DNA of 8,563 nucleotides from CAZAKZ01 sp964485695 (lineage in GTDB: Bacteria > Planctomycetota > JAFGQW01). This document shows, piece by piece, positions 1 through 6,823 of the stretch. The stretch's first letter is position 1. Each line of letters begins with the position of its first letter. The stretch lies in the NCBI GenBank assembly GCA_964485695.1, contig CAZAKZ010000202.1:1-8563 (forward strand), in the 5' to 3' direction. The notes under the pieces were generated by a model that was given only the letters and a program-made list of their open reading frames with translations, was not told the origin of the DNA and made no database searches. Position numbers and translations under genes: made by a program.

Positions 1-778
1 CCGCCGTGCCCTTGCCGCCGGCGATGATGGCGCCGGCGTGGCCCATGCGCTTGCCAGGAGGGGCTGTCTGTCCGGCGATGAAGGCCGCCACCGGCTTGGA
101 CATGTTCGCCTTGATGAAGGCGGCCGCCTCCTCCTCGGCGGTGCCGCCGATTTCTCCGATGAGCACCACGGCTTCGGTGCTGCCGTCGGCTTCGAAGAGC
201 TCCAGGAGGTCCACGAAATTCGATCCCGGAATCGGGTCCCCGCCGATGCCGATGCACGTGGACTGGCCGAGGTCCAGAGCGGTGAGCTGGCCCACGGCCT
301 CGTAGGTCAGGGTTCCGCTCCGGGAGATGACGCCCACGGGGCCGGGCTTGTGGATGTCACCCGGCATGATGCCGATCTTGCACTTGCCGGGGGTGATCAC
401 GCCGGGGCAGTTGGGGCCGATCATACGGGTCTCGGAGGCGTTCAGAGCCGCTTTCACCCGGGACTCGTCCAGCGCCGGGATGCCTTCGGTGATGGTGACC
501 ACCAGGGGCAGGCCAGCATCCACCGCTTCCAGGATGGCATCGGCGGCAAAGGCCGGGGGCACGAAGATGGCGGAGGCATTGGCGCCGGTTTCCTGCACTG
601 CTTCCCGAACCGTGTTGAACACCGGGATGCCCTCATGGACCTGACCGCCCTTGCCCGGAGTGACGCCGGCCACCACCTTGGTGCCGTATTCCACCATCTT
701 CTGGGTGTGAAAGGTGCCTTCTCCACCGGTGATGCCCTGGACCACCACGCGGGTGTTATCGTCTATCAATATGCTCAT
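1..778 (-). CDS. sucD: Succinyl-CoA ligase alpha subunit, 3' end beyond the window edge
   Basis: SucD pairs with SucC to interconvert succinyl-CoA and succinate with substrate-level NDP phosphorylation in the cytoplasmic TCA cycle. The ATG at 778 opens a frame giving 259 residues before the window ends; family members are about 290, so roughly 30 C-terminal residues are missing. Visible landmarks are the N-terminal CoA-binding Rossmann segment (GITGGEG, residues 15-21), GPNCPGVITPGK (121-132), GGDPIPG (179-185), the EIGGTAEE segment (209-216) and GHAGAI (246-251). H247 in GHAGAI is the histidine phosphorylated during catalysis. An AAGGA ribosome site lies 9 bases before the ATG. The gene starts 34 bases after the sucC stop, so the two are very probably co-transcribed. 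All expected catalytic landmarks are intact in the visible part. The identification is secure; only the C-terminus is unseen. Confidence 0.97.
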   Translation of the reverse strand, partial: MSILIDDNTRVVVQGITGGEGTFHTQKMVEYGTKVVAGVTPGKGGQVHEGIPVFNTVREAVQETGANASAIFVPPAFAADAILEAVDAGLPLVVTITEGIPALDESRVKAALNASETRMIGPNCPGVITPGKCKIGIMPGDIHKPGPVGVISRSGTLTYEAVGQLTALDLGQSTCIGIGGDPIPGSNFVDLLELFEADGSTEAVVLIGEIGGTAEEEAAAFIKANMSKPVAAFIAGQTAPPGKRMGHAGAIIAGGKGTA

Positions 779-812
779 GGAACCTGTTCCTTACTCTTGT
801 GTTGTGCCATTC

Positions 813-1976
813 TCACGCGGAAAGAGCAGCGACCGCCTTGTCGGCTGCGTCCTTCATGCCGTGGGCCACGATGAACTCCAGCGTCGATGCCTCCAGCATG
901 CGGGATGCCTCTTCCGCGTTGGTGCCTTCCAGCCGGATGATGACGGGCACCTTAACGTCGATGGTCTCGAGGGCCTGGATGACCCCGGAGGCGACGCGGT
1001 CGCAGCGGACGATGCCGCCGAAGATATTGATGAGCACGGCCTTCACGTTGGAGTCGGAAGTGAGAATGCGGAATGCGTTGGCCACGTTCTCCACGTCGGC
1101 GGCGCCGCCGACGTCCAGGAAGTTGGCGGGCATGGATCCGGCCAGCTTGATGATGTCCATCGTAGCCATGGCCAGGCCGGCCCCGTTCACCATGCAGCCG
1201 ACCGAACCGTCCAGCTTGATGTAGTTGAGGTCGAACTTGGCCGCCTCGGTCTCCAGGGGCTCCTCCTCGTCCAGATCCCGGAGTTCAGCCACCGTGGAAT
1301 GGCGGTAGAGCGCGTTGTCGTCGAAGGTCATCTTGGCGTCCAGCGCAACGATGTCTCCACCCTTGGTAATGACCAGTGGATTGATCTCGGCCAGGGAGCA
1401 GTCGTTGGCCATGTAGGCACTGAACAGCATGGTGACGAAGCTGGAGAACCGGATCGCGGTCTTGCCCTCGAGGCCGAGGTCGAAGGCCAGCTGCCTGGCC
1501 TTGAAGGGGCTCAGGCCCAGAGTGGGAGAGGCCCACACCTTCTTGATGGCATCGGGGTTGTTGGCGGCGACGGTTTCGATCTCGACGCCGCCCTCCATGC
1601 TGGCGATGACCACGGGCGCCTCTGCGGCGCGGTCGAGGGTGACTCCGAGGTAGAGTTCCTTTTCGATGTCCAGCCCTTCCTCGACGAGCACCTTGCGTAC
1701 CTTCTGGCCCTCGGGTCCAGTCTGGTGGGTGACGAGCTGCATGCCCAGAATGTTCCCGGCATGCTCTACTACCTCGGCGGTGTTCTTGGCCAGCTTGACT
1801 CCGCCGCCCTTGCCGCGGCCTCCGGCGTGGATCTGGGCCTTGACGACACAGAGACCGCCTCCCAGTTCATCGGCGATTTTCCCGGCCTCCTCGGGGGTGA
1901 ACGCGACCCTCCCCCGCGGGGTTGACACGTTGTGCTTTCGCAAGACCTCCTTGGCTTGATACTCGTGGATCTTCAT
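813..1976 (-). CDS. sucC: Succinyl-CoA ligase beta subunit
   Basis: This is the nucleotide-binding beta subunit of succinyl-CoA ligase, 387 residues, full length for the family (about 385-390). It begins with the hallmark MKIHEYQAKEVL. The ATP-grasp region follows, with the glycine-rich HAGGRGKGGGV at 50-60, EINPL at 197-201 and an acidic metal-site stretch beginning ALDAKMTFDD (211-220). The C-terminal CoA-ligase domain shows NGAGLAMATMD (264-274), FLDVGGAA (286-293), NIFGGIVRCD (317-326) and RLEGTN (348-353). The ATG at 1976 is preceded by GAGGAA at a 6-base spacing, which fixes the start. sucD follows after 34 bases. A sigma70-like promoter lies 46-74 bases upstream. Whether it prefers ADP or GDP cannot be read confidently from the sequence. 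Confidence 0.98.
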   Translation of the reverse strand: MKIHEYQAKEVLRKHNVSTPRGRVAFTPEEAGKIADELGGGLCVVKAQIHAGGRGKGGGVKLAKNTAEVVEHAGNILGMQLVTHQTGPEGQKVRKVLVEEGLDIEKELYLGVTLDRAAEAPVVIASMEGGVEIETVAANNPDAIKKVWASPTLGLSPFKARQLAFDLGLEGKTAIRFSSFVTMLFSAYMANDCSLAEINPLVITKGGDIVALDAKMTFDDNALYRHSTVAELRDLDEEEPLETEAAKFDLNYIKLDGSVGCMVNGAGLAMATMDIIKLAGSMPANFLDVGGAADVENVANAFRILTSDSNVKAVLINIFGGIVRCDRVASGVIQALETIDVKVPVIIRLEGTNAEEASRMLEASTLEFIVAHGMKDAADKAVAALSA

Positions 1977-2021
1977 TGCGGGTTCCTCATGTGGGTTCGG
2001 ATTGGCACTTCTGGAAGGGAA

Positions 2022-2050
2022 TCTATAGAGTATGTCCGGTGACAGGACAA
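2022..2050 (-). promoter_or_regulatory. Putative sigma70-type promoter for sucCD
   Basis: On the minus strand TTGTCC (2050-2045) is followed by exactly 17 bases and TATAGA (2027-2022), close to the consensus -35 and -10. Transcription would start near 2015, giving a leader of about 38 bases with the GAGGAA site before sucC. The -35 hexamer is part of the left arm of the hairpin at 2041-2093. This is a pattern match only. Confidence 0.5.
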
Positions 2051-2093
2051 AGTCCTTCAGCCGGGCGTGCTACCTGAAGAACCTTGTCCTGAC
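2041..2093 (-). repeat. Imperfect hairpin between the unknown gene and sucC
   Basis: CAGGACAA (2043-2050) pairs with TTGTCCTG (2084-2091), and inside it CTTCAG (2055-2060) pairs with CTGAAG (2074-2079) around a 13-base loop. A 4x4 partly pairing internal loop separates the two stems. It begins 6 bases past the TAA of the upstream minus-strand gene, where a terminator would be expected. No T-run follows on either strand, so it is not a classical intrinsic terminator. It could act in 3'-end stabilisation, in factor-dependent termination, or as an operator overlapping the sucC -35 element. Confidence 0.6.
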
Positions 2094-2098
2094 TACAC

Positions 2099-3883
2099 TT
2101 ACACCAGCTCCAGCCACATGAACCATACCGGATGGGTCTCCTTGTACCATTCCAGCACTTCGCGGATCTTCTTCTTCTTGGCCGGGGCCATGAGCGCGTC
2201 GTGGATCCTGTCGAAATGGACGCGGATGCCGTTCTCGCCGAAGAATTCCAGGGCCTGGGAGGCCAGGGTCTGGAGCTCGTTGCGGATGCGGCCCGAATCG
2301 GAGATCTTCACGGGCCTGGATTCGTGATCCTCCCCGGCCACGAACCTGTCCAGGAGTGGATTGAATACGAGGCGGCACACGTCCAGGTCCTCCATCATGC
2401 GCAGGGTGAGGTCGATGCGCGTGTCGCCCCTGGCGCCGGAGGCGCGGACCGAGACTCGATACGTGTCACTGGAGATCTGCTGCACGCCCTCGATGCCCGT
2501 ATAGGGATCCGGCAGCATGAAGCCGGACAGGGCAAGACCGTTCCAGCGCTTTCTGGGGAAGAAATCGTCGGCTGTGAGGGTGCGTTTGTGCAGGGGGATG
2601 TTGGCCTCGATGGCTTCCCGGACGTTTTCCCGGTAGCTCTCGACCTCGTCCTCCTCCATGGTTTTGCCGAAGAGTGCCTCGAGCCTCTCCCGGAACGCCT
2701 CGTCGTCGGGATCGAGGTGCATGATGTGGCGCTCGACGTCATATGGGAGCTTGAAGCGGCTGGAGTAGATCACCAGGGAAGCGTGGAGATCCAGGATCGG
2801 GGCGAGGGTCGCGGCCTGGACGGCCTCGGCCGAGGCCGCGTATCCGTCGCAGATGAAGACGTGCGTTTCCCCCGATCCGTCTTCCCAGCTTCCGCAGCAA
2901 TACGTGGGGGCATAGGTGCCGGATTCCGTGAAAACATTGTGGCCCGTGGGAAGGATGGAATCGTCGTCCAGAAGATCCACGTCGAGGGCTTTCCAGTCCG
3001 CCCACAGCTTGCCGAGGCGGCTCTCCCTGCTCTCGCCCCTCAGGGACCACACGTGGACGTTCTCTCGTTTGATGTTCGGATAGGTCTTCTCGATGATATC
3101 GAGAATCGTGGCTCGCGGCGTCAGGAAATCGAGGAGAATGGACTCCTCTTCGGCAGCTTCCGACACCGCCTTCGGCACGAAGAGGTTTCCCATGTAGCCC
3201 TCGTACGGACGGGCGATGTGCAGGGGCTGGTCGAAGATGTGGATCACGGTCATGGGCCCGGTGGGGGCCCCCTTGGAGAACCGGGAGGTGTTTTCCAGGG
3301 TATCGATGGCCGCTCCCCAGATGGTGATTCCGTTCTCGGTCACGTCGGAGTAGAAATCCTCCCACTCGTACCCCGGCTCGTTGATCAGGCGCGCAACGCG
3401 CTTGTCCAGGAACTTGGCCACCTGCGGGCGGGCATAGATACGGCCGAAGCCGAGCAGGGGGTTGGCTCCCATTTCGGGGGACTCTCCAGCCTTGGGCATG
3501 AGGCCTTCACCCAGGCACACCATGATGGCGTGGTTTTCCGGCAGGGCCCGGGACAGGTACCAGAGGCACTCGGACATGGCGTAGGAGCTCATGGCATCGG
3601 CGTCTTTTTTCACCGTGTTGAGACTGGCCTTGTCGAGACCCTTGCCCTCCCCGTAGCGGCCGAACAGATAGGTGCCCAGGGCCGTGACGGCTGTGGCGGC
3701 CACCAGGGATCTTTCCAGACCGGTCTCGGCGAAGCCGAATCCCTCGACCGCGCTACCCCGGAGCCATTCCTCGGATACGTCCTCGAGCCAGAGGTGAAAG
3801 CGACCGATGACGGGGCGGACATCATAGGCCCACTGGGCAATACGGTTCAGGCGTTGCTGCTCTTGCGTGAGGGGCTGTGCCAC
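2099..3883 (-). CDS. Conserved-looking 594-residue protein of unknown function
   Basis: I do not recognise this family. I chose the GTG at 3883 because AAAGGA lies 9 bases before it. The in-frame ATG at 3901 has no ribosome site, and a longer reading from 4054 would cross the 20-bp palindrome. The protein has balanced, soluble composition with no signal peptide and no membrane segment. An N-terminal helical region includes RLNRIAQWAYDVRP (11-24). Distinctive stretches are CLGEGLMPKAGESPEMGANP (123-142), TVIHIFDQPLHIARPYEGYMG (212-232, described by position rather than as a motif), TYCCGSWEDGSGETHVFICDGYA (about 327-349, with adjacent C329 and C330), an acidic charged helix (about 391-425), and a basic AKKKKIREVLEWY (568-580). 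It diverges from queED and lies upstream of sucCD, but neither neighbour implies a role. A weak GATAAT (-10-like) lies at 3923-3918. That it is a real protein is likely; its function is unknown. Confidence 0.8.
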   Translation of the reverse strand: MAQPLTQEQQRLNRIAQWAYDVRPVIGRFHLWLEDVSEEWLRGSAVEGFGFAETGLERSLVAATAVTALGTYLFGRYGEGKGLDKASLNTVKKDADAMSSYAMSECLWYLSRALPENHAIMVCLGEGLMPKAGESPEMGANPLLGFGRIYARPQVAKFLDKRVARLINEPGYEWEDFYSDVTENGITIWGAAIDTLENTSRFSKGAPTGPMTVIHIFDQPLHIARPYEGYMGNLFVPKAVSEAAEEESILLDFLTPRATILDIIEKTYPNIKRENVHVWSLRGESRESRLGKLWADWKALDVDLLDDDSILPTGHNVFTESGTYAPTYCCGSWEDGSGETHVFICDGYAASAEAVQAATLAPILDLHASLVIYSSRFKLPYDVERHIMHLDPDDEAFRERLEALFGKTMEEDEVESYRENVREAIEANIPLHKRTLTADDFFPRKRWNGLALSGFMLPDPYTGIEGVQQISSDTYRVSVRASGARGDTRIDLTLRMMEDLDVCRLVFNPLLDRFVAGEDHESRPVKISDSGRIRNELQTLASQALEFFGENGIRVHFDRIHDALMAPAKKKKIREVLEWYKETHPVWFMWLELV

Positions 3884-3971
3884 GGCTATCGTTCCTTTCA
3901 TGCGGGAGGAAGGCAGTATTATCAACAAGTCCCCGGGGCAGGAAAACTCCGAAAATGGGAAAATTGCACAA

Positions 3972-3991
3972 GTTCCTGTTGCAACAGGAAC
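3972..3991. promoter_or_regulatory. Perfect 20-bp palindrome in the divergent intergenic region
   Basis: GTTCCTGTTGCAACAGGAAC is its own reverse complement over all 20 bases. It sits in the 233-base spacer (3884-4116) between the unknown minus-strand gene and queE, which is the classic place for an operator of a dimeric regulator serving one or both genes. I cannot assign it to a known regulator. It does not fit the LexA, Rex, HcpR or Fur patterns that I know. Confidence 0.55.
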
Positions 3992-4044
3992 GAATAAGGT
4001 CCGGCCCAGCGAGGTTCCTGGGTATCCACAGGCGGATAATTCTT

Positions 4045-4075
4045 TTGACCTCATGATGGCACGGGATGATATATT
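4045..4075 (+). promoter_or_regulatory. Putative promoter for queED
   Basis: TTGACC (4045-4050) is followed after 19 bases by TATATT (4070-4075), which carries an upstream TG (4067-4068) as in extended -10 promoters. Transcription near 4082 would leave a leader of about 35 bases before the GTG of queE. The spacing is longer than ideal and the TGn element may compensate. That leader is too short for a full preQ1 riboswitch plus an expression platform. Confidence 0.4.
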
Positions 4076-4116
4076 TCCAGAAGATCCCGATATTTTTGTA
4101 GGAACAGAGGCGCCCC

Positions 4117-4761
4117 GTGGATTCGATTCGCGTGCATGAGATCTACCTCAGCATCCAGGGCGAGTCCACCTTTGCGGGATTACCCTGCGTGTTTTTCCGA
4201 ACTGCGGGTTGCCCGCTGCAGTGCACCTGGTGCGATACGGAACCGGCGCCCTCCGGCGGAACTTCGATGACCGTGGATGAGGCTGTCGACCGGGTGCTGG
4301 CGTACGAAGCGCCCCTGGTGGAGGTGACCGGGGGGGAGCCCCTGGCACAGAAGGGGATTCATCCCCTGATGCGAGAGCTTGCGGACCGGGGCAGGACGGT
4401 GCTCCTGGAAACCAGCGGTGCCCTCGATATCGGGGGCGTGGATCCGCGCGTCCACGTCATCATGGACGTGAAGTGTCCCGGGTCGGAAATGAACGGCCGG
4501 ATGCGGTGGGAGAACATGGCTCTCCTGAAGCCCGGAGACGAGGTGAAGTTCGTGGTCGCGGGCCGCGAGGACTACGACTACGCCAGAGGCAAGATCGTTG
4601 AGTACGACCTTCCCGGCCGGTGCGAGGTGCTGCTCTCCACCGTGTTCGGTGCCATCGAAGCCGGGGCGGTGGTGGACTGGATTCTCCAGGACCGGCTGCC
4701 GGTGAGATTTCAGCTCCAGATGCACAAGTACATATGGCCACCCGATACAAGGGGGGTATGA
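4117..4761 (+). CDS. queE: 7-carboxy-7-deazaguanine synthase (radical SAM)
   Basis: QueE converts 6-carboxytetrahydropterin to 7-carboxy-7-deazaguanine in the queuosine/preQ0 pathway, using S-adenosylmethionine and a [4Fe-4S] cluster. The 214-residue length is normal. It opens with the family motif EIYLSIQGES (8-17). The radical-SAM cluster cysteines are C32, C36 and C39 (GC-PLQ-C-TW-C-DT), followed by TGGEP (71-75), ETSG (98-101), DVKCPG (117-122) and the C-terminal QMHKYIWPPDTRG. The start is GTG: GAGG lies 6 bases upstream, and the family motif begins eight residues in. The stop is 3 bases before the queD start, so the two form an operon of successive pathway steps in reverse order (QueD makes the QueE substrate). 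The other pathway genes (folE, queC, queF) are not in the window. Confidence 0.95.
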   Translation: MDSIRVHEIYLSIQGESTFAGLPCVFFRTAGCPLQCTWCDTEPAPSGGTSMTVDEAVDRVLAYEAPLVEVTGGEPLAQKGIHPLMRELADRGRTVLLETSGALDIGGVDPRVHVIMDVKCPGSEMNGRMRWENMALLKPGDEVKFVVAGREDYDYARGKIVEYDLPGRCEVLLSTVFGAIEAGAVVDWILQDRLPVRFQLQMHKYIWPPDTRGV

Positions 4762-4764
4762 GGA

Positions 4765-5127
4765 TTGAAGCTCTTCAAGAAGTTCCGGTTCGAGGCCGCC
4801 CACAGTCTGCCGCAAGTGCCCCCCGACCACCAGTGCGCACGCCTTCACGGCCACAGCTTCACGGTGGAGGTGGAGATCGAGGGACCCCTGGATCCGGTCA
4901 TGGGGTGGGTGATGGACTACGCCGAGATCACCGCCTTTTTCCAGCCCGTCCTGGACGAGCTGGATCACCGCTGCCTGAACGAGATACAGGGTCTCGAGAA
5001 TCCCACCAGCGAGAACCTGGCCGTCTGGATCTGGGACCGCCTCAAGCCGAGGTGCGACCGGCTTGCCGCCGTCATCGTGGCCGAGACGTGCACGGCGCGG
5101 TGTGAATATCGTGGCGAAGAATCCTGA
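4765..5127 (+). CDS. queD: 6-carboxy-5,6,7,8-tetrahydropterin synthase
   Basis: QueD turns 7,8-dihydroneopterin triphosphate into 6-carboxytetrahydropterin, the substrate of QueE. It is a 120-residue T-fold protein of standard length. H13 (FEAAHSLP), H28 and H30 (C-x3-HGH) form the expected zinc site, and C24 is the catalytic cysteine. D67 and H68 (ELDHRCLNE) and E107 (VAETCTARCEY) match the remaining catalytic and pterin-anchoring positions of the family. ENPTSENLA (78-86) is also typical. The start is TTG: the nearby ATG at 4758 is in another frame, and the protein begins with the normal family N-terminus (MKLFKKFRFEAAH). A GGGGGG run 8 bases upstream (4751-4756) can serve as ribosome site, and translation is probably coupled to queE. 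Confidence 0.95.
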   Translation: MKLFKKFRFEAAHSLPQVPPDHQCARLHGHSFTVEVEIEGPLDPVMGWVMDYAEITAFFQPVLDELDHRCLNEIQGLENPTSENLAVWIWDRLKPRCDRLAAVIVAETCTARCEYRGEES

Positions 5128-5179
5128 CCATCCCCTGGCCCCGGGCCGGGTTCTTGGACTAAAGGGATCATAGTCAGGA
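5122..5179 (+). repeat. Hairpin overlapping the end of queD
   Basis: TCCTGAC (5122-5128) pairs with GTCAGGA (5173-5179). Inside, ATCCC (5130-5134) pairs with GGGAT (5164-5168), leaving a C/CATA internal mismatch. The loop contains a GC-rich GGCCCCGGGCC (5137-5147) that can fold locally. The left arm includes the queD stop codon. There is no T-run, so any terminator role is uncertain. Confidence 0.45.
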
Positions 5180-5184
5180 AGTGC

Positions 5185-5213
5185 GACGTCCGGGCTCCGC
5201 TGGCCCGGAAGTC
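5185..5213 (+). repeat. Second hairpin in the queD-transporter gap
   Basis: TCCGGGC (5189-5195) and GCCCGGA (5203-5209) form a perfect 7-bp stem around a 7-base loop, extended by GAC/GTC after a G/A mismatch. It lies in the 236-base gap (5128-5363) before the MFS gene. No convincing -35/-10 pair was found in that gap. With the preceding hairpin it may separate queED from the transporter or structure a long leader. No T-run follows. Confidence 0.45.
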
Positions 5214-5363
5214 ACAAACCGGTCTTACAGCCTCTTTGTCCCGCCCCTCCCTGACCCGCCGAACTCCCCGGCTGATTGCAGGATCCAGAGTCCTTCCAGC
5301 CGGATCGACGGAGTCCCTGGGGCCCGGGGCGCGTGTCGACTCGTTTGCTTGAAAGGATCAAAC

Positions 5364-6611
5364 ATGGCCACGGAGAAAGTCATGAATCGCTGGTGGGTGG
5401 TGGTGGGAGCCCTGCTGATCCAGTTGTGTCTCGGAGCGATCTATGCCTGGGGAGCGTTCACCGGTGCCTTGCAGAGCCCGGAGGGTGATTTCAAGTACAC
5501 CGCTTCCCAGACCTCCTGGATCTTCTCCGCTGGTCTGGCCTCCTTTGCCATCGTCATGATCCTGGCCGGCCGTCTGCAGGACCGCTACGGCCCGCGCATC
5601 ATCGCCGTCATCGGCGGCCTCCTGCTGGGGGCCGGTTACGTCGCCGCCTCCTTCAGCGGCACCTCCTTTGGCCTGATGCTGTTCTTCATCGGCATCGTGG
5701 GCGGGGCTGGCATCGGCATGGGATACGTCTGTCCCATCGCCGCCTGCGTGAAGTGGTTTCCCGACCTCAAGGGTCTCATCACCGGGCTGGCAGTGGCCGG
5801 TTTCGGAGCCGGCGCCTTCATCTTCGTGAAGCTCGCCGGCGCCTGGGGAGGACTCATCGTCAGCCAGGGCATCAATGGCACCTTCCTTATCTTCGGCATC
5901 ATTTTCACGATCTCGGTGGTCATCGGTGCCTTGCTGCTGTCGAATCCTCCGGCAGGCTGGAAACCGGTCGGCTGGAATCCACCCGAGGCTGCCGCTGGGA
6001 GCGGAAGCGGAGGCCAGGTCAAGGACCTGACCCAGGGCCAGGTAGTCCTGACGCCGCAGTTCTGGATGATCTGGCTGGCGTTCGTGTTCAGTGCCGGCTG
6101 CGGGCTCATGGTCATCAAGTGCTTGAAAAACTTCGGCGTATTCGAGGGGGGGCTCACGGCCAGTGCCGCCGGCTCGGCATTGGGCCTGCTGGCTCTCTTC
6201 AACGGTCTCGGCCGGGTGGTATGGGGCACGGTCTCCCAGAAGATCACTGCCAAGGGCTCGGTGATCGTCATGTGCCTCCTCCAGGGCGGCATGATGTTCT
6301 TCCTCATCAACATGGGTTCCTCGGCAACGGCCCTGGCCGTGGCCGCCTGCTGGATCGGTTTCAACTTCGGAGGCAACTTCGCACTGTTCCCCCTTCTCAC
6401 CCTGGAGAACTTCGGCGCCAAGAATCTGGGGGCCAATTACGGTGCCGTGTTCACCGCCTACGGGGTGGGAGGAATTCTCGGCCCGGTCCTGGCCGGCGAG
6501 ATCTGGGATAGCATGAGCACCTTCAAGACCGCCTTCATCATCGCCGCCGTGGCCTGCATCCTGGCCGCCGCCCTGGCCTTGATCCTGAAGCCGGTGAAGG
6601 CGGAGGCGTAG
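5364..6611 (+). CDS. MFS transporter, oxalate/formate antiporter (OFA) family
   Basis: This inner-membrane major facilitator has 415 residues with about 12 hydrophobic segments. The first is at about 10-32 (NRWWVVVGALLIQLCLGAIYAWGAF), which is the signature N-terminus of OFA carriers. GRLQDRYGPR (69-78) is the MFS loop 2-3 motif. A hydrophilic, glycine/serine-rich linker (about 197-228) separates the two six-helix halves. Other family-like stretches are FNGLGRVVWG (279-288) and NYGAVFTAYGVGGILGP (358-374). The ATG at 5364 has AAAGGA 7 bases upstream, and the next residues match the family; the frame is open further upstream but without family sequence. OFA members carry small carboxylates (oxalate/formate, lactate, others). 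The substrate here is not determined: the segment corresponding to helix 11 has no lysine, whereas oxalate transporter OxlT uses one there (alignment by eye). It stands alone between hairpins. Confidence 0.92.
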   Translation: MATEKVMNRWWVVVGALLIQLCLGAIYAWGAFTGALQSPEGDFKYTASQTSWIFSAGLASFAIVMILAGRLQDRYGPRIIAVIGGLLLGAGYVAASFSGTSFGLMLFFIGIVGGAGIGMGYVCPIAACVKWFPDLKGLITGLAVAGFGAGAFIFVKLAGAWGGLIVSQGINGTFLIFGIIFTISVVIGALLLSNPPAGWKPVGWNPPEAAAGSGSGGQVKDLTQGQVVLTPQFWMIWLAFVFSAGCGLMVIKCLKNFGVFEGGLTASAAGSALGLLALFNGLGRVVWGTVSQKITAKGSVIVMCLLQGGMMFFLINMGSSATALAVAACWIGFNFGGNFALFPLLTLENFGAKNLGANYGAVFTAYGVGGILGPVLAGEIWDSMSTFKTAFIIAAVACILAAALALILKPVKAEA

Positions 6612-6635
6612 CCGGCCGCCCGGCCACAATCGATT

Positions 6636-6707
6636 TATGTCCTGAATCGGGACATTTTCAGAACGTGGAGTTCCCCACGAGCGGAAGATGTCCCGATTCA
6701 GGACATA
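6636..6707. repeat. REPIN/MITE-like inverted repeat
   Basis: TATGTCCTGAATCGGGACAT (6636-6655) is exactly reverse-complementary to ATGTCCCGATTCAGGACATA (6688-6707). Each arm is itself a near-palindrome (ATGTCC/GGACAT around TGAATCG). The stem continues through TTTC/GAAG with one G-T wobble, and a second stem CGTGG (6664-6668)/CCACG (6675-6679) caps the structure with a 6-base loop. It begins 25 bases after the transporter stop. Paired inverted short palindromes are the architecture of REPIN elements mobilised by REP-associated transposases. It could also work as a transcript-end stabiliser or a factor-dependent terminator. Confidence 0.65.
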
Positions 6708-6734
6708 TTGCGGGCGTGGGAAACACTCCTCAAT

Positions 6735-6766
6735 GTCCCCGGCTTTGCCGGGGATCCATTTTCTTC
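6735..6766 (+). terminator. GC-rich hairpin followed by a T-rich stretch
   Basis: CCCCGGC (6737-6743) and GCCGGGG (6747-6753) form a perfect 7-bp stem with a TTT loop, extended by a T-A and a G-T pair. ATCCATTTTCTTC follows. This is the most terminator-like structure between the transporter and vapB. The T-run is short and starts 4 bases after the stem, so efficiency is uncertain. Confidence 0.45.
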
Positions 6767-6823
6767 GCAACCAAATCCACGGAATTGCGACCTACCCCTG
6801 GCCGTCCTCCGGCAGGATCACTG

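Noticed and set aside
714..1925. 403-codon plus-strand frame opposite sucC
   Set aside because: Antisense shadow of a certain sucC gene; no family resemblance.
3972..3991. LexA (SOS) box reading of the palindrome
   Set aside because: CTGT and ACAG are only 4 bases apart instead of 8, and the GTTC-N7-GTTC direct repeat form is absent.
2132..3997. 621-codon open frame on the plus strand opposite the unknown gene
   Set aside because: Its translation is rich in H, G, V and D with shadow-like composition. It overlaps the better-formed minus-strand protein fully and has no ribosome site. Long antisense frames are common in GC-rich DNA.
4010..4045. Possible preQ1 riboswitch before queE, suggested by GAGGTTCCT
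   Set aside because: The A-rich tail and the pseudoknot partner of preQ1-I are absent, and the likely transcript start is downstream of this stretch.
5358..6770. 470-codon minus-strand frame opposite the transporter
   Set aside because: Antisense shadow with biased D/G/H/E composition; the plus-strand membrane protein is clear.
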